Assembly (NCBI RefSeq): GCF_003937825.1
Contig: NZ_RSFW01000025.1
Location: forward strand, 1-64,000
Direction of reading: 5' to 3'
Source: Mesobacillus subterraneus
GTDB taxonomy: Bacteria > Bacillota > Bacilli > Bacillales > Cytobacillaceae
Length of the DNA: 64,000 nucleotides
Position 1 is the first letter of the stretch. Each line of letters opens with the position of its first letter. The notes under the pieces were generated by a model. That model ran no database searches. It was not told where the DNA came from and saw nothing but the letters and a program-made list of their open reading frames with translations. Of this stretch, positions 18,393-28,383 are shown one piece after another. The translations under genes were made by a program, and so were the position numbers.

Positions 18393-20585
18393 ATGGCGAA
18401 TGACCAGGTAATGACGGCCGAACAAGTCATTGACTGTACAAAATCTTATTTGAATATTGAGCATGTAGAATTGGTAAGAAAAGCATATGAATTCGCCAAA
18501 CAGGCTCATCATGACCAATTCAGGAAGTCCGGGGAACCGTATATCATCCACCCGATTCAGGTTGCCGGCATCCTGGCCGACCTCGAGATGGATCCTGCTA
18601 CGGTTGCGGCCGGATTCCTTCATGATGTCGTTGAAGACACTGCTGTCACACTTGATGATATTCGTGACGCCTTCAATGATGAAGTCGCAATGCTCGTTGA
18701 TGGCGTAACGAAGCTAGGGAAAATCAAGTATAAATCGCATGAAGAGCAGCAGGCGGAGAATCACCGCAAGATGTTCGTCGCCATGGCTCAGGATATCCGG
18801 GTCATCCTGATTAAACTGGCTGACCGGCTGCATAACATGCGGACCTTGAAGCATTTGCCGCTTGAAAAACAGCGCAGGATCTCCAATGAGACACTTGAAA
18901 TTTTTGCGCCTCTGGCACACAGGCTCGGAATCTCGAAGATTAAATGGGAATTGGAAGATACAGCTTTACGCTATTTGAATCCCCAGCAATATTACCGTAT
19001 TGTCAATCTGATGAAAAAGAAGCGTGCAGAGCGTGAACAGTATCTGGATGAAGTTATTGATGAAGTGAAGGATCGGCTGAATGAGGTTTCAATCAAAGCC
19101 GAAATTTCCGGCAGACCGAAGCATATTTACAGCATTTATCGTAAAATGGTGCTGCAGAATAAGCAATTCAACGAAATCTATGATTTGCTTGCTGTCCGGA
19201 TTGTTGTCAACAGCATCAAAGACTGCTATGCCATCCTCGGAATCATCCATACTTGCTGGAAGCCTATGCCTGGACGCTTTAAAGACTATATTGCAATGCC
19301 AAAACCGAACATGTACCAATCCCTTCATACAACCGTAATTGGACCTAAGGGAGATCCGCTCGAAGTCCAGATCAGGACGGATGAAATGCACCGGATCGCC
19401 GAATTCGGGGTGGCGGCCCACTGGGCATACAAAGAGGGCAAGCCTGCGGAAGGATCGAACCTTGAAACGAAACTATCCTGGTTCAGGGAAATCCTTGAGT
19501 TCCAGAATGATACGGCAAACGCAGAAGAATTTATGGAATCTCTTAAAATTGACCTGTTCTCTGATATGGTTTTTATTTTCACTCCAAAAGGTGATGTCAT
19601 TGAATTGCCTGCAGGATCGGTTCCGATTGATTTTGCGTACAGAATCCATTCGGAAATCGGCAACAAAACGATTGGTGCCAAGGTCAATGGCAAGATGGTC
19701 ACACTTGATTACCAGCTGAAGACAGGAGATATCATTGAAATCCTGACTTCCAAACATTCCTACGGACCGAGCAAGGATTGGCTTAAGCTGGCCCAGACCT
19801 CCCAGGCGAAGAACAAAATTCGCCAATTCTTCAAGAAACAGCAGAAGGATGAGAATGTAGAAAAAGGCCGGGAGCTATTAGAAAAAGAGATTCGGAATAT
19901 GGATTTTGATGTAAAAGAAATCCTGACTTCCGAAAATCTTAGAAAAGTATCCGATAAATTCAATTTTACAAATGAAGAAGATCTTTTCGCGTCCATTGGA
20001 TATAACGGAATCACTGCACTCCAGGTTGCCAACAGGCTGACCGAAAAACTCCGCAAAAAGCGGGATCTTGAACAGGAAAAAGACATTTCAAATGCGGTTT
20101 CCGAGCTCAAGGCTTTTTCTCCTGCGAAGAAAAGGGAGTCCGGTGTCAGAGTTTCTGGAATTGATAACTTGCTGATCAGGCTATCACGCTGCTGCAATCC
20201 TGTACCTGGGGATGAGATTGTTGGTTTCATCACAAAGGGGAGGGGCGTGTCCGTCCACCGTTCAGATTGCACAAACATCCATACCGAGGATGCACAGGCA
20301 AGGCTGATTCCGGTTGAGTGGGAAACGGGCCTTAATGATCGCAAGGAATACAATGTCGATATTGAGATCAGCGGTTATGACCGCAGAGGCCTGCTGAATG
20401 AAGTGCTGCAGGCTGTAAATGAAACAAAGACGAACATTACCGCGGTGTCCGGGAAATCTGACAGGAACAAAGTGGCCACGATCAATATGTCGATCGCCAT
20501 CCATAATGTCAGCCACCTGCAGAAGGTCGTGGACCGGATAAAACAAATCCCTGACATCTATGCTGTCAGAAGGATGATGAGTTAG
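18393..20585 (+). CDS. relA: Bifunctional (p)ppGpp synthetase/hydrolase RelA (Rel)
   Basis: 730 residues. Makes and degrades the stringent-response alarmone (p)ppGpp. The N-terminal HD hydrolase has [17 protein letters not shown] and [10 protein letters not shown], so hydrolase activity is expected. The synthetase has [21 protein letters not shown] around residue 295. The TGS domain lies near 390-450 ([14 protein letters not shown]), followed by the helical and zinc-finger regions ([10 protein letters not shown]) and a C-terminal ACT domain ([16 protein letters not shown]). An AAAGGTG ribosome site precedes ATG 18393. The dtd gene follows. Confidence 0.98.
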   Translation: MANDQVMTAEQVIDCTKSYLNIEHVELVRKAYEFAKQAHHDQFRKSGEPYIIHPIQVAGILADLEMDPATVAAGFLHDVVEDTAVTLDDIRDAFNDEVAMLVDGVTKLGKIKYKSHEEQQAENHRKMFVAMAQDIRVILIKLADRLHNMRTLKHLPLEKQRRISNETLEIFAPLAHRLGISKIKWELEDTALRYLNPQQYYRIVNLMKKKRAEREQYLDEVIDEVKDRLNEVSIKAEISGRPKHIYSIYRKMVLQNKQFNEIYDLLAVRIVVNSIKDCYAILGIIHTCWKPMPGRFKDYIAMPKPNMYQSLHTTVIGPKGDPLEVQIRTDEMHRIAEFGVAAHWAYKEGKPAEGSNLETKLSWFREILEFQNDTANAEEFMESLKIDLFSDMVFIFTPKGDVIELPAGSVPIDFAYRIHSEIGNKTIGAKVNGKMVTLDYQLKTGDIIEILTSKHSYGPSKDWLKLAQTSQAKNKIRQFFKKQQKDENVEKGRELLEKEIRNMDFDVKEILTSENLRKVSDKFNFTNEEDLFASIGYNGITALQVANRLTEKLRKKRDLEQEKDISNAVSELKAFSPAKKRESGVRVSGIDNLLIRLSRCCNPVPGDEIVGFITKGRGVSVHRSDCTNIHTEDAQARLIPVEWETGLNDRKEYNVDIEISGYDRRGLLNEVLQAVNETKTNITAVSGKSDRNKVATINMSIAIHNVSHLQKVVDRIKQIPDIYAVRRMMS

Positions 20586-20682
20586 GCTTTTATAGCGAGC
20601 TTTTTTCATGAGCATTTTTAACCTATCAGATTAGGCTTAGCTCTGGTCAGATAATTCAGCCATGATTTAAGGAGTTTTGGAC

Positions 20683-21123
20683 ATGCGTTTAGTTATACAA
20701 AGAAGCAAAGAAGCAAAAGTGACCGTAGATGGGGAAGTTACCGGTTCGATTACCAAAGGGTTTGTCATTTTAGTGGGCGTTACCCATGAGGACACGGAAA
20801 AGGATGCGGAATTCCTTGCGGAGAAGGCTGCCAATCTGAGAGTCTTTGAGGATGAGGCAGGAAAGATGAATCTTTCCCTGCTCGATGTGGGCGGGGAGAT
20901 TCTATCCGTTTCCCAGTTCACTCTTTATGGAGACTGCCGGAAAGGACGCCGCCCCAATTTCATGGATGCTGCGAAGCCCGATCATGCCAATTCCATCTAT
21001 GAGGCTTTCAATCGCTTCCTCGAGGAAAAAGGGGTCAAGGTAGAAACCGGTGTATTCGGAGCGATGATGGACGTACAGCTGACAAATGACGGCCCGGTCA
21101 CTTTGATCATTGATAGTAAGTAA
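20683..21123 (+). CDS. dtd: D-aminoacyl-tRNA deacylase
   Basis: 146 residues. Dtd frees tRNAs mischarged with D-amino acids (and glycine on tRNA-Ala). Active-site motifs [17 protein letters not shown] and the C-terminal GPVTLIIDS (Gly-cisPro motif) are intact. ATG 20683 is chosen: AAGGAG ends 8 bases upstream, and the earlier in-frame TTG at 20677 lies too close to it. Located after relA, as in B. subtilis (yrvI). Confidence 0.96.
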   Translation: MRLVIQRSKEAKVTVDGEVTGSITKGFVILVGVTHEDTEKDAEFLAEKAANLRVFEDEAGKMNLSLLDVGGEILSVSQFTLYGDCRKGRRPNFMDAAKPDHANSIYEAFNRFLEEKGVKVETGVFGAMMDVQLTNDGPVTLIIDSK

Positions 21124-21129
21124 CGCAAC

Positions 21130-21163
21130 AAAAAGAAGGTATCCACATGGATACCTTCTTTTT
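21130..21163. terminator. Bidirectional terminator between dtd and the amidase gene
   Basis: Perfect 15-bp stem: AAAAAGAAGGTATCC (21130-21144) with GGATACCTTCTTTTT (21149-21163) around a 4-base loop. Confidence 0.95.
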
Positions 21164-21165
21164 GC

Positions 21166-22935
21166 TTAGTTGTTTTTAAAATACCGCGCAAGCCCTTCAA
21201 AAATGCCGTTTGCGACGGTTTCCTGGTATTGCGGGGTATTTACCAGCATTTCCTCAGCTGGATTGCTTAAATAGCCAAGCTCAAGCAGCACGGCTGTCTG
21301 CCTGTTTTCCCTGATGACATGATAGTCACCGAACCGGGTGCCCCTGTCCTTCAGCATCGTTTTGCTGACGACGGAGGAATGGATTTGTTCACCCAGCGGC
21401 TTTTGTTTTGAATTGTAATAATAGGTTGTCATGCCTCGGACAGTTCGATCATTGATGCTATCGTAATGAATACTGATGAATGCGTCGGCATTATGGTAAT
21501 GAGAGCTGCTGACCCTTGAGCCCAGCGAGATATAAGTGTCATTATTTCTTGTCAGGACAACATTCGTGCCTGCAGCTTTAAGTTTGTCATACAGAATCTG
21601 GGCGGTTTTCAATGTCAAAGTTTTTTCCAGGGTGCCTCTTACACCTGTCGTGCCATTATCCCGGCCGCCATGTCCTGGGTCGATGACGACGGTACGATTC
21701 TTTGTATGCTTTTCCGCCCCAGGCTTTTCGATTTGAGGGGCATTTCCCTGAACCGTGACAATCCATCCGGCGACGAAGCCAGTTGTCCCATTTGGAAGGG
21801 CAATTTTATACCAATCTTTCTCAACACTAAGGATATCGAACGCATCTCCCTGGTTTGCACGATAAATGACCGAAGTGTCGGTCCCAGGCCCCTTGCGGAT
21901 ATTTGTTCCGTTATGGAGCATTGAAACCTTGCTGTTTTTAACTGATTGGCTTGGTGCAGATTGTTGTGTTCCATTCGTCTTCTTTTCGAAAAACCACCCG
22001 GCAGCCCAGCCGGTTTTGCCTGCTTTATATTCAATCCTCACCCAATTATTTTGCTCCTCGAGGATCTTGAAGCTCTGGCCCTTGGAGACGGAACCGACAA
22101 CTTTGCCGTCTAGTGTATTCCGGTCACGAACGTTCAACTGTGATGCCGTCACTGTTCCGGTATAGTGGTTAACAGGAGCGGCAGGTGTTTGTTTTTCGCT
22201 GTTTGAAGGAGTTGCGGAACTGAACGTTAAAAATTGGGCACTTACCCATGCGCTCTTGCCGGAGTAGGTTATTTCAGCCCAGCCATTCGCTTGGGACAGG
22301 ACTGGGACGATGGCGCCTTTTTTTAACTGTCCAACTGTTTTTGCGCTTAGCGATGGAGTTTCCCGGACATTCAGGGAAGTGGCATTGACCGTCCCATTAG
22401 TTTTTGGACTGCTGGACGAAGTGCTTTGGCTTTTATTCTCTTTTACTGTTATGTATTCCTTTGATACCCAGCCACGCACTGAAGGCGTTTTTATCTCTGC
22501 CCAGCTGCCGTTTGAACTGAGGATCTCGACGGCTTGTCCGCTGTTCAGCGAACCGATGACCGGATGGTTGGTTCCAGGACCTTTCCTGACCCTCAGGCCG
22601 TTTGCGGTTATGCTGCCTGTGCTGGCAGTTGAGCTTTGTGATACAGCGGGTTTAACAGCATCTTTTGAAGTGAACCATTCGGCCACCCAGCCTTTTTTGC
22701 TGCCTCCAAGGCTGATCTGGATCCAATCGCCCTCCTGTTTGATGACTGAAAACTTCTCTCCCTTTTTTACCGATCCAGCTACTGGATAACTCAGGCCGGG
22801 ACCGGACCTGACATTTAGGCTTGTAGCTGTAATGGTGACATTTCCATTGTCCGCCCCTGCCGTTTCTATGGCTGGCAGGCTCCCGAATATGAGCAATAAG
22901 CAGAGGATGACAGGAACCATTCTCGTTTTGGGCAA
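21166..22935 (-). CDS. N-acetylmuramoyl-L-alanine amidase with five SH3 domains (YrvJ-like)
   Basis: 589-residue secreted cell wall hydrolase. A signal peptide is followed by five bacterial SH3 domains, each with the LNVRxGPG-type motif and a GW end (roughly residues 32-90, 105-165, 180-240, 255-315, 333-390). The C-terminal Amidase_3 domain (from about 410) carries the zinc-site motifs DPGHGG, SIHYDS and the late ELGYLSN. It cleaves the bond between muramic acid and L-alanine. The start is TTG 22935 with GGGAGGGAG upstream. It is convergent with dtd and sits in the yrvJ position. Confidence 0.94.
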   Translation of the reverse strand: MPKTRMVPVILCLLLIFGSLPAIETAGADNGNVTITATSLNVRSGPGLSYPVAGSVKKGEKFSVIKQEGDWIQISLGGSKKGWVAEWFTSKDAVKPAVSQSSTASTGSITANGLRVRKGPGTNHPVIGSLNSGQAVEILSSNGSWAEIKTPSVRGWVSKEYITVKENKSQSTSSSSPKTNGTVNATSLNVRETPSLSAKTVGQLKKGAIVPVLSQANGWAEITYSGKSAWVSAQFLTFSSATPSNSEKQTPAAPVNHYTGTVTASQLNVRDRNTLDGKVVGSVSKGQSFKILEEQNNWVRIEYKAGKTGWAAGWFFEKKTNGTQQSAPSQSVKNSKVSMLHNGTNIRKGPGTDTSVIYRANQGDAFDILSVEKDWYKIALPNGTTGFVAGWIVTVQGNAPQIEKPGAEKHTKNRTVVIDPGHGGRDNGTTGVRGTLEKTLTLKTAQILYDKLKAAGTNVVLTRNNDTYISLGSRVSSSHYHNADAFISIHYDSINDRTVRGMTTYYYNSKQKPLGEQIHSSVVSKTMLKDRGTRFGDYHVIRENRQTAVLLELGYLSNPAEEMLVNTPQYQETVANGIFEGLARYFKNN

Positions 22936-23032
22936 TGATCTCCCTCCCTTTGTATAGATTTAGTAATGTTTAAGGTCATGCTCGGATGTCTGAGAGGTTT
23001 TGCGAAAAGACAATCTCCCTTTTAAAAATATA

Positions 23033-23052
23033 TTACCGGAAATTACCGGTAA
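23033..23052. promoter_or_regulatory. Inverted repeat TTACCGG-N6-CCGGTAA, candidate operator
   Basis: TTACCGG (23033-23039) and CCGGTAA (23046-23052) form a perfect 7-bp inverted repeat; TTACCGGTAA at the right is itself a palindrome. It lies about 100 bases upstream of the amidase start on the minus strand and about 160 bases upstream of the small ORF on the plus strand. The regulator is unknown. Confidence 0.4.
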
Positions 23053-23214
23053 AATCACGAGGACTTTTCTCTTATATCGGAAAGGGGTGTCAAAAATTAA
23101 AGTTGAACTTTTTTCAATTTAACCCTGGCAAGAAAAAAAGTTATTGAAAACGATGAAAAATTTTTACGAGTGTGGGAAGAATAGAAGGCATCAAACGATT
23201 GGAAGGTGATTGCC

Positions 23215-23391
23215 ATGAGATTCAGCGAAAAAGGAAATTCCGCTTCGTTCGGGGAAAATCAATTATTCGGTGTCGATTTTCATGATTTTATCCAGAAAGA
23301 ACAGAGCTCACATATGATCGAACTGGCTTCCGAATTCGGGCTGAGCCTGCGCGACGTCAGAAAACTGAAAAAACAGCTGGAACGTTCATGA
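23215..23391 (+). CDS. Small conserved protein with sigma-factor-like helix-turn-helix segment (YrzK position)
   Basis: 58 residues. The C-terminal half (MIELASEFGLSLRDVRKLKKQLERS) reads like a helix-turn-helix of the sigma-70 region 4 type; the N-terminus is polar. It occupies the yrzK position between the amidase and hisS genes. GGAAGGTGATTGCC precedes ATG 23215. No function can be assigned; it may bind DNA or RNA polymerase. Confidence 0.7.
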   Translation: MRFSEKGNSASFGENQLFGVDFHDFIQKEQSSHMIELASEFGLSLRDVRKLKKQLERS

Positions 23392-23398
23392 TTTGTTC

Positions 23399-23427
23399 TT
23401 GACATTGTAAAATTGTCTCCGTATTAT
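23399..23427 (+). promoter_or_regulatory. SigA promoter of the hisS T-box leader
   Basis: TTGACA (23399-23404), 17 bases, TATTAT (23422-23427). It starts just after the small ORF stop and drives the T-box transcript. Confidence 0.75.
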
Positions 23428-23439
23428 AATATAAATAAA

Positions 23440-23719
23440 ATGCTATATCGAAAACATACCGTTGATGGAGCATAGTAGCCAGGAAACAAGTGGCAAGAGA
23501 GGAAATGCCTTGGCTGGAAGCATTTCTGCATGATGACCCGGTGAATGAACACTCCGTAGGATTCTTTCTGAACATGGCTGTGATGCCATCATTAGGGTAG
23601 AACGTAAGCAGGCGTTAACTGTTAAAGTGGAAGTGCTTCATGCGCTTCAATTAGGGTGGCACCACGGGAATCAAAGCTCTCGTCCCTTGTTATGATGGCA
23701 AGGGATCGGGGGCTTTTTT
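23440..23719 (+). ncRNA. T-box leader controlling hisS-aspS
   Basis: Contains the T-box core AGGGTGGCACCACGGG (23653-23668), which pairs with the uncharged tRNA acceptor end. A terminator follows: GTCCCTTG with CAAGGGAT, and T6 at 23714-23719. The 5' half can form the long stem I; a GAACACTCC segment near 23546-23554 offers CAC as a likely histidine specifier codon. Uncharged tRNA-His would stabilise the antiterminator and turn on hisS, with read-through into aspS. Confidence 0.93.
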
Positions 23720-23774
23720 GTATTTTCGTAAAACAATACATAATGAAATGGATTTTTATGGAGGAGGATGTACT

Positions 23775-25052
23775 GTGTCGAATCAAATCAATATTCCGCG
23801 CGGCACACAGGATATTTTGCCTGGCCAATCAGAAAAATGGCAGCTGATTGAGGCAAAAGCGAGAGAACTTTGCGAAAGATATCAATATCGGGAAATCAGG
23901 ACTCCGATTTTTGAGCATACAGAATTGTTCAAGCGAAGCGTAGGAGATACAACGGACATCGTCCAAAAAGAAATGTATACATTTACCGACAGGGGAGACC
24001 GCAGCCTCACGTTAAGGCCAGAAGGAACGGCAGCAGCTGTCCGTTCATTTGTCGAAAACAAAATGTTCGGAAGCCCGAACCAGCCTGTCAAGCTGTACTA
24101 TATGGGACCGATGTTCCGCTATGAGCGCCCTCAGGCAGGCCGTTTCCGCCAGTTTGTCCAATTTGGTGTAGAGGCAATGGGGAGCGCTGACCCGGCGATT
24201 GACGCTGAAGTCATCTCATTGGCGATGGGTATCTATCAGGAACTCGGACTGAAAAAGTTGAAGCTGGTAGTGAATAGCCTTGGGGACAAAGAGAGCCGTA
24301 CTGCTCACAGAGAGGCACTGGTTAACCATTTTAAACCAAGAATCGGGGAATTCTGCAGCGATTGCCAGAATCGTCTGGAAAAGAATCCAATGCGGATTCT
24401 TGATTGCAAGGCGGACCGGGACCATGAGCTGATGAAATCAGCGCCTTCCATCATCGATTACTTGACTGACGATTCCGCACAGTATTTTGCTAAAGTGCAA
24501 AAATATCTTACAGATTTGGGGATCGAATTTGAAGTGGATGCAAATCTCGTGCGCGGGCTGGATTACTATAATCATACTGCGTTTGAAATCATGAGCAATG
24601 CGGAAGGCTTCGGAGCGATCACAACACTTTGCGGTGGCGGAAGATACAACGGTCTGGTTGAAGAAATCGGCGGACCTGAAACACCGGGAATCGGGTTTGC
24701 TCTAAGTATCGAAAGGCTTCTTGCGGCACTTGATGCTGAAGGTGTCGAGCTTCCCTTAAAGGAAGGAATCGATTGTTATCTCGTCTCCCTTGGGGAAGAA
24801 GCAAAGGATTATACCGTAGGCCTGCTCCATAAGCTGAGAGCGGCAGGGTTCTCTGCAGAACGAGATTACCAGGACCGGAAAATAAAGGCGCAATTCAAGG
24901 CAGCTGACAGAATGAATGCCAGATTTGTAGCTGTACTGGGAGAAGACGAATTAAAAGCGAATAAAATCAACCTGAAATCGATGGCGGACGGAGATCAAGT
25001 GGAACTGCCGCTGGAGGATTTTATTGAAAAATTCAAGGAGATCTGTAAGTAG
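23775..25052 (+). CDS. hisS: Histidyl-tRNA synthetase
   Basis: 425 residues, class II synthetase (B. subtilis 424). Motifs: [12 protein letters not shown] at the start, motif 2 region [19 protein letters not shown], histidine loops [14 protein letters not shown], and motif 3 [12 protein letters not shown]; the anticodon-binding domain is at the C-terminus. GTG 23775 is the start because GGAGGAGGATGTACT lies directly upstream. It is preceded by its T-box and followed 13 bases later by aspS. Confidence 0.98.
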   Translation: MSNQINIPRGTQDILPGQSEKWQLIEAKARELCERYQYREIRTPIFEHTELFKRSVGDTTDIVQKEMYTFTDRGDRSLTLRPEGTAAAVRSFVENKMFGSPNQPVKLYYMGPMFRYERPQAGRFRQFVQFGVEAMGSADPAIDAEVISLAMGIYQELGLKKLKLVVNSLGDKESRTAHREALVNHFKPRIGEFCSDCQNRLEKNPMRILDCKADRDHELMKSAPSIIDYLTDDSAQYFAKVQKYLTDLGIEFEVDANLVRGLDYYNHTAFEIMSNAEGFGAITTLCGGGRYNGLVEEIGGPETPGIGFALSIERLLAALDAEGVELPLKEGIDCYLVSLGEEAKDYTVGLLHKLRAAGFSAERDYQDRKIKAQFKAADRMNARFVAVLGEDELKANKINLKSMADGDQVELPLEDFIEKFKEICK

Positions 25053-25065
25053 AGGGGGAGTTTAG

Positions 25066-26841
25066 ATGTTTGGGAGATCATATTTTTGCGGTGAAGTAAC
25101 AGAAGAGGCGATTGGTGAAAAGGTAACGCTTAAAGGATGGGTGCAGAAGCGCCGGGACCTTGGCGGGCTGATTTTTATCGACCTGCGTGACAGAACGGGT
25201 CTTGTGCAGATCGTCTTTAATCCAGATGTATCGCAAGAGGCTCTTTCCCTTGCAGATAAGGTGCGTACCGAATACGTACTTGACGTAAAAGGGACAGTCA
25301 TTGCCCGAAGCGAAGGAAGTATCAATCCAAACCTCAAAACTGGGAAGATTGAAATCCAGGTGGAGGATCTGACAATCATCAATGAAGCGAAAACGACACC
25401 ATTTGTGATCGCAGATAAAACCGATGTTTCAGAAGATGTGCGCTTGAAGTATCGATATTTGGACCTCCGCCGTCCGGTTATGTTCGAAACCTTTAAAATG
25501 AGGCATCAGGTGACAAAAGCGATTCGCGATTTCCTTGATGGCGAAGGCTTCCTTGATGTTGAAACTCCAATTTTAACAAAGAGCACACCTGAAGGAGCAA
25601 GGGATTACCTGGTACCGAGCCGTGTTCATCCTGGAGAGTTCTACGCTCTTCCTCAATCGCCGCAAATTTTTAAGCAGCTGATGATGGTTGGCGGCTTTGA
25701 GCGTTATTACCAGATTGCCCGCTGCTTCCGCGATGAGGACCTCCGTGCAGACCGTCAGCCGGAATTCACCCAAATCGATATTGAAACCAGCTTCATGAGC
25801 CAGGAAGACATCATGGGGTTGACAGAAAAAATGATGCAAAAGGTCATGAGGGATGTTAAAGGTCTGGAAGTTACTGAACCTTTCCCGCGCATGAGCTATG
25901 AAGAGGCTATGAACCGCTATGGCTCCGATAAGCCGGATACTCGTTTCGCGATGGAATTGGTGGACCTGTCAGAGTCAGTCAAGGATTCAGGATTCAAAGT
26001 CTTTGCTTCGGCAGTGGCCAATGGAGGCCAGGTTAAAGCAATCAATGTTAAGGGTGCTGCAGCAAACTACTCGCGTAAAGACATTGATGCATTGACAGAG
26101 TTCGTGTCTGTATACGGAGCGAAAGGCCTTGCGTGGCTGAAAGCAGAAGAAGATGGACTGAAAGGACCAATCTCCAAGTTCTTTGGAGAGGAAGAACAAG
26201 CAGCACTCAAAGCCAAGCTTGAAGTTTCAGCTGGAGACCTCCTTCTCTTCGTTGCTGATCAGAAATCAGTGGTCGCAGATGCCCTTGGTGCATTGCGTTT
26301 GAAGCTTGGTAAGGAACTCGGCCTGATCGACCAGAGCAAATTCAACTTCCTGTGGATTACGGAATGGCCGCTATTGGAGTTCGACGCTGAAGCGGATCGT
26401 TATTTCGCGGCACACCATCCATTCACAATGCCTGCACGTGAAGACCTACCATTGCTTGAGAGCGATCCGGCTAATGTGAAAGCACAGGCTTATGACCTTG
26501 TATTGAACGGGTATGAGCTGGGCGGAGGATCTTTGAGGATTTTTGAAAGAGATGTTCAGGAAAAAATGTTCTCCGTCCTCGGTTTTACAAAGGAACAGGC
26601 CGTCGAGCAATTCGGATTCCTGCTTGAAGCATTCGAATACGGAACACCTCCACATGGCGGAATTGCCCTTGGGCTGGACAGAATGGTGATGCTCCTTGCC
26701 GGCAGAACAAACCTGCGTGATACGATTGCTTTCCCGAAAACAGCAAGCGCGAGCGACCTGCTGACAGATGCCCCGGGCGAAGTAAGCGGAGCGCAGCTGG
26801 ATGAGCTGCATTTGTCATTAAATGTTAAAAAGGACCAGTAA
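25066..26841 (+). CDS. aspS: Aspartyl-tRNA synthetase
   Basis: 591 residues, bacterial-type AspRS. N-terminal OB-fold anticodon domain ([22 protein letters not shown]), class II motif 2 ([22 protein letters not shown]), the GAD insertion domain around residues 290-420, and motif 3 ([15 protein letters not shown]). Start ATG 25066 with GAGGGGGAG upstream. It shares the hisS T-box transcript, so aspartate charging capacity appears tied to histidyl-tRNA status, as in other Bacilli. Confidence 0.98.
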   Translation: MFGRSYFCGEVTEEAIGEKVTLKGWVQKRRDLGGLIFIDLRDRTGLVQIVFNPDVSQEALSLADKVRTEYVLDVKGTVIARSEGSINPNLKTGKIEIQVEDLTIINEAKTTPFVIADKTDVSEDVRLKYRYLDLRRPVMFETFKMRHQVTKAIRDFLDGEGFLDVETPILTKSTPEGARDYLVPSRVHPGEFYALPQSPQIFKQLMMVGGFERYYQIARCFRDEDLRADRQPEFTQIDIETSFMSQEDIMGLTEKMMQKVMRDVKGLEVTEPFPRMSYEEAMNRYGSDKPDTRFAMELVDLSESVKDSGFKVFASAVANGGQVKAINVKGAAANYSRKDIDALTEFVSVYGAKGLAWLKAEEDGLKGPISKFFGEEEQAALKAKLEVSAGDLLLFVADQKSVVADALGALRLKLGKELGLIDQSKFNFLWITEWPLLEFDAEADRYFAAHHPFTMPAREDLPLLESDPANVKAQAYDLVLNGYELGGGSLRIFERDVQEKMFSVLGFTKEQAVEQFGFLLEAFEYGTPPHGGIALGLDRMVMLLAGRTNLRDTIAFPKTASASDLLTDAPGEVSGAQLDELHLSLNVKKDQ

Positions 26842-26859
26842 TATCCAGTATCCACATCC

Positions 26860-26888
26860 TTGAACTTCATTGAAGGCTGTGGTACTAT
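26860..26888 (+). promoter_or_regulatory. SigA promoter of the 6S RNA gene
   Basis: TTGAAC (26860-26865), 17 bases, TACTAT (26883-26888), with a TATAAT overlapping at 26886-26891. Predicted start near 26896. Confidence 0.65.
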
Positions 26889-26895
26889 AATAACA

Positions 26896-27097
26896 ACAAA
26901 AGAAGAGTCCTGATGTGTTCGTTGTTTAACCTGAAGTTTTGACCTAACATCTATCCTTCGGGAGTCCGCGTTTTCGGGCCGCGTAAATGCCTCTGGCTAG
27001 AGGACTTACAGAAATCCGGAACAGGGCACCCACCTGCTGAGAGCGGGTTCAAGACGAAGGCATCCAACACGACGGCACGATTGGGACTCTTCCTACA
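26896..27097 (+). ncRNA. bsrA: 6S RNA (6S-1/BsrA type)
   Basis: About 200 nt between aspS and the yrvM-type gene, the location of 6S-1 in B. subtilis. The closing stem is clear: GAAGAGTCC (26902-26910) with GGACTCTTC (27084-27092). The 5' arm resembles BsrA (GTCCTGATGTGTT, then GACCTAACATCTATCC). 6S RNA mimics an open promoter and binds SigA RNA polymerase in stationary phase. Ends are estimated from the closing stem. Confidence 0.9.
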
Positions 27098-27110
27098 TAC
27101 GACAACATGA

Positions 27111-27135
27111 AACCATGCAGCTGCATGGTTTTTTT
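27111..27135 (+). terminator. Terminator downstream of 6S RNA
   Basis: AACCATGCAG (27111-27120) directly abuts its complement CTGCATGGTT (27121-27130), with a T7 run ending at 27135. Confidence 0.85.
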
Positions 27136-27165
27136 GTGGTCTAGGAAATTACAAAATAATTTAGT

Positions 27166-27174
27166 TGTGGATAA
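27166..27174 (-). promoter_or_regulatory. Isolated consensus DnaA box
   Basis: TGTGGATAA, the exact complement of TTATCCACA, in an AT-rich stretch between the 6S terminator and an interspersed repeat. A single box can occur by chance. Confidence 0.35.
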
Positions 27175-27195
27175 ATATATGAGTTTTCCTAATTC

Positions 27196-27309
27196 AGCTT
27201 CAGCGCCTAGCCCCTCGAGTCACTTCGGTCCGCCCAATTAAGTCAAAGAACGACTTCACCGGTCGGCCCTCCAGTGCTTGTCGGGGCTGAACAAGGCGCT
27301 TGCGCTTTT
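27196..27309. repeat. Interspersed palindromic repeat element, full-looking copy
   Basis: GC-rich, about 114 bp. The ends pair as GCGCCT-AGCCCC against GGGGCT-(5 bases)-AGGCGC, and an inner AAGTC/GACTT stem is present. A partial copy of its right half recurs at 55031-55088 with a few substitutions. Repeats of this sort are scattered between genes in several Bacillus-related genomes. The remaining bases to 27559 show no gene, only a weak promoter before tcdA (TTGAAT 27481, TATATT 27503). Confidence 0.8.
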
Positions 27310-27559
27310 GTTGTTTTGCAGTGAGATTGAATAGATGGGATCCGATTTGATGACAGACACAAATTGGAGAAAACGCATAGTTTCAGTCGGTCATAATCAA
27401 ACAATAGTCTACAAGCATGGCTTTTCACACCGTTTTCAATCAATATCCAAAAACATACACTTTAATTCCTATAAAAATACTTGAATTTAACGCCGTGTAT
27501 GTTATATTCAAAAGCGGGTATAGATAGTAACATTAATCTTTTATTTGGAGTGAGATTGG

Positions 27560-28321
27560 ATGCTTCATCAATTTTCAAGAAATGAATTGGCCATCGGCAA
27601 GGAAGGCCTCGATATAATGAAAAATGCGACGGTAGCAGTATTGGGAATCGGCGGCGTTGGTTCCTTCGCAGCTGAAGCTCTGGCGAGATCCGGGGTGGGC
27701 AAGCTTGTGCTGATCGACAAGGACGATGTTGACATTACCAATGTCAATCGCCAGCTGATTGCGCTTTTATCAACCGTTGGCAAGCAGAAAGTAGAAGTGA
27801 TGCGTGACAGGATCAAGGATATCAACCCTGACTGTGAAGTGATTGCGCTAAAAATGTTCTATACAGAAGAAACATATGAAGAAATCTTTGGGTACGGTCT
27901 GGATTTTATCGTGGATGCTTCTGATACGATTTCCTATAAAATTCATATCATCAAGGAATCTCTTAACCGAGGGATTCCGATGATCTCCAGCATGGGTGCG
28001 GCGAATAAAATGGATCCTACGAGATTCCAGATTGCCGATATTTTCAAGACACATACCGACCCGCTGGCAAAAGTCATTCGGACGCGTTTGCGCAAAGAGG
28101 GCATCAAAAAGGGAGTACCTGTTGTGTTTTCTGATGAAAGTCCAATCGTGATCAGAGAAGATGTTCGTAAAGAAGTAGGCAATGACAATGCGGAAATCCG
28201 CAAAGCGAAAATGCCGCCATCCTCAAATGCATTTGTACCATCTGTAGCAGGGCTGATCATGGCCAGCCATGTGGTATCAGAACTGCTTAAAGATATAGAA
28301 ATAAAGCGCGTGAACAGCTAA
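27560..28321 (+). CDS. tcdA: tRNA threonylcarbamoyladenosine dehydratase (TcdA/YrvM)
   Basis: 253 residues, E1-like (ThiF/MoeB) fold. TcdA uses ATP to convert t6A37 to its cyclic ct6A form on ANN-decoding tRNAs. The nucleotide-binding motif VLGIGGVGSFAAEALARSGVG and DKDDVDITNVNRQ are clear, and VDASDTISYK follows. TTGGAGTGAGATTGG precedes ATG 27560. It lies downstream of 6S RNA and convergent with rarA, as in B. subtilis (yrvM). Confidence 0.94.
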   Translation: MLHQFSRNELAIGKEGLDIMKNATVAVLGIGGVGSFAAEALARSGVGKLVLIDKDDVDITNVNRQLIALLSTVGKQKVEVMRDRIKDINPDCEVIALKMFYTEETYEEIFGYGLDFIVDASDTISYKIHIIKESLNRGIPMISSMGAANKMDPTRFQIADIFKTHTDPLAKVIRTRLRKEGIKKGVPVVFSDESPIVIREDVRKEVGNDNAEIRKAKMPPSSNAFVPSVAGLIMASHVVSELLKDIEIKRVNS

Positions 28322-28334
28322 GAGGCAGCACAAT

Positions 28335-28377
28335 AAAAAAGCGGACAGACCCCCATTGGTGGACTGTCCGCTTTTTT
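28335..28377. terminator. Bidirectional terminator between tcdA and rarA
   Basis: A6 + GCGGACAG (28341-28348) pairs with CTGTCCGC (28364-28371) + T6. Confidence 0.93.
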
Positions 28378-28383
28378 GCGCTG

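Noticed and set aside
27243-27443. 66-codon minus-strand ORF over the interspersed repeat
   Set aside because: Runs through the palindromic repeat and has no ribosome site.
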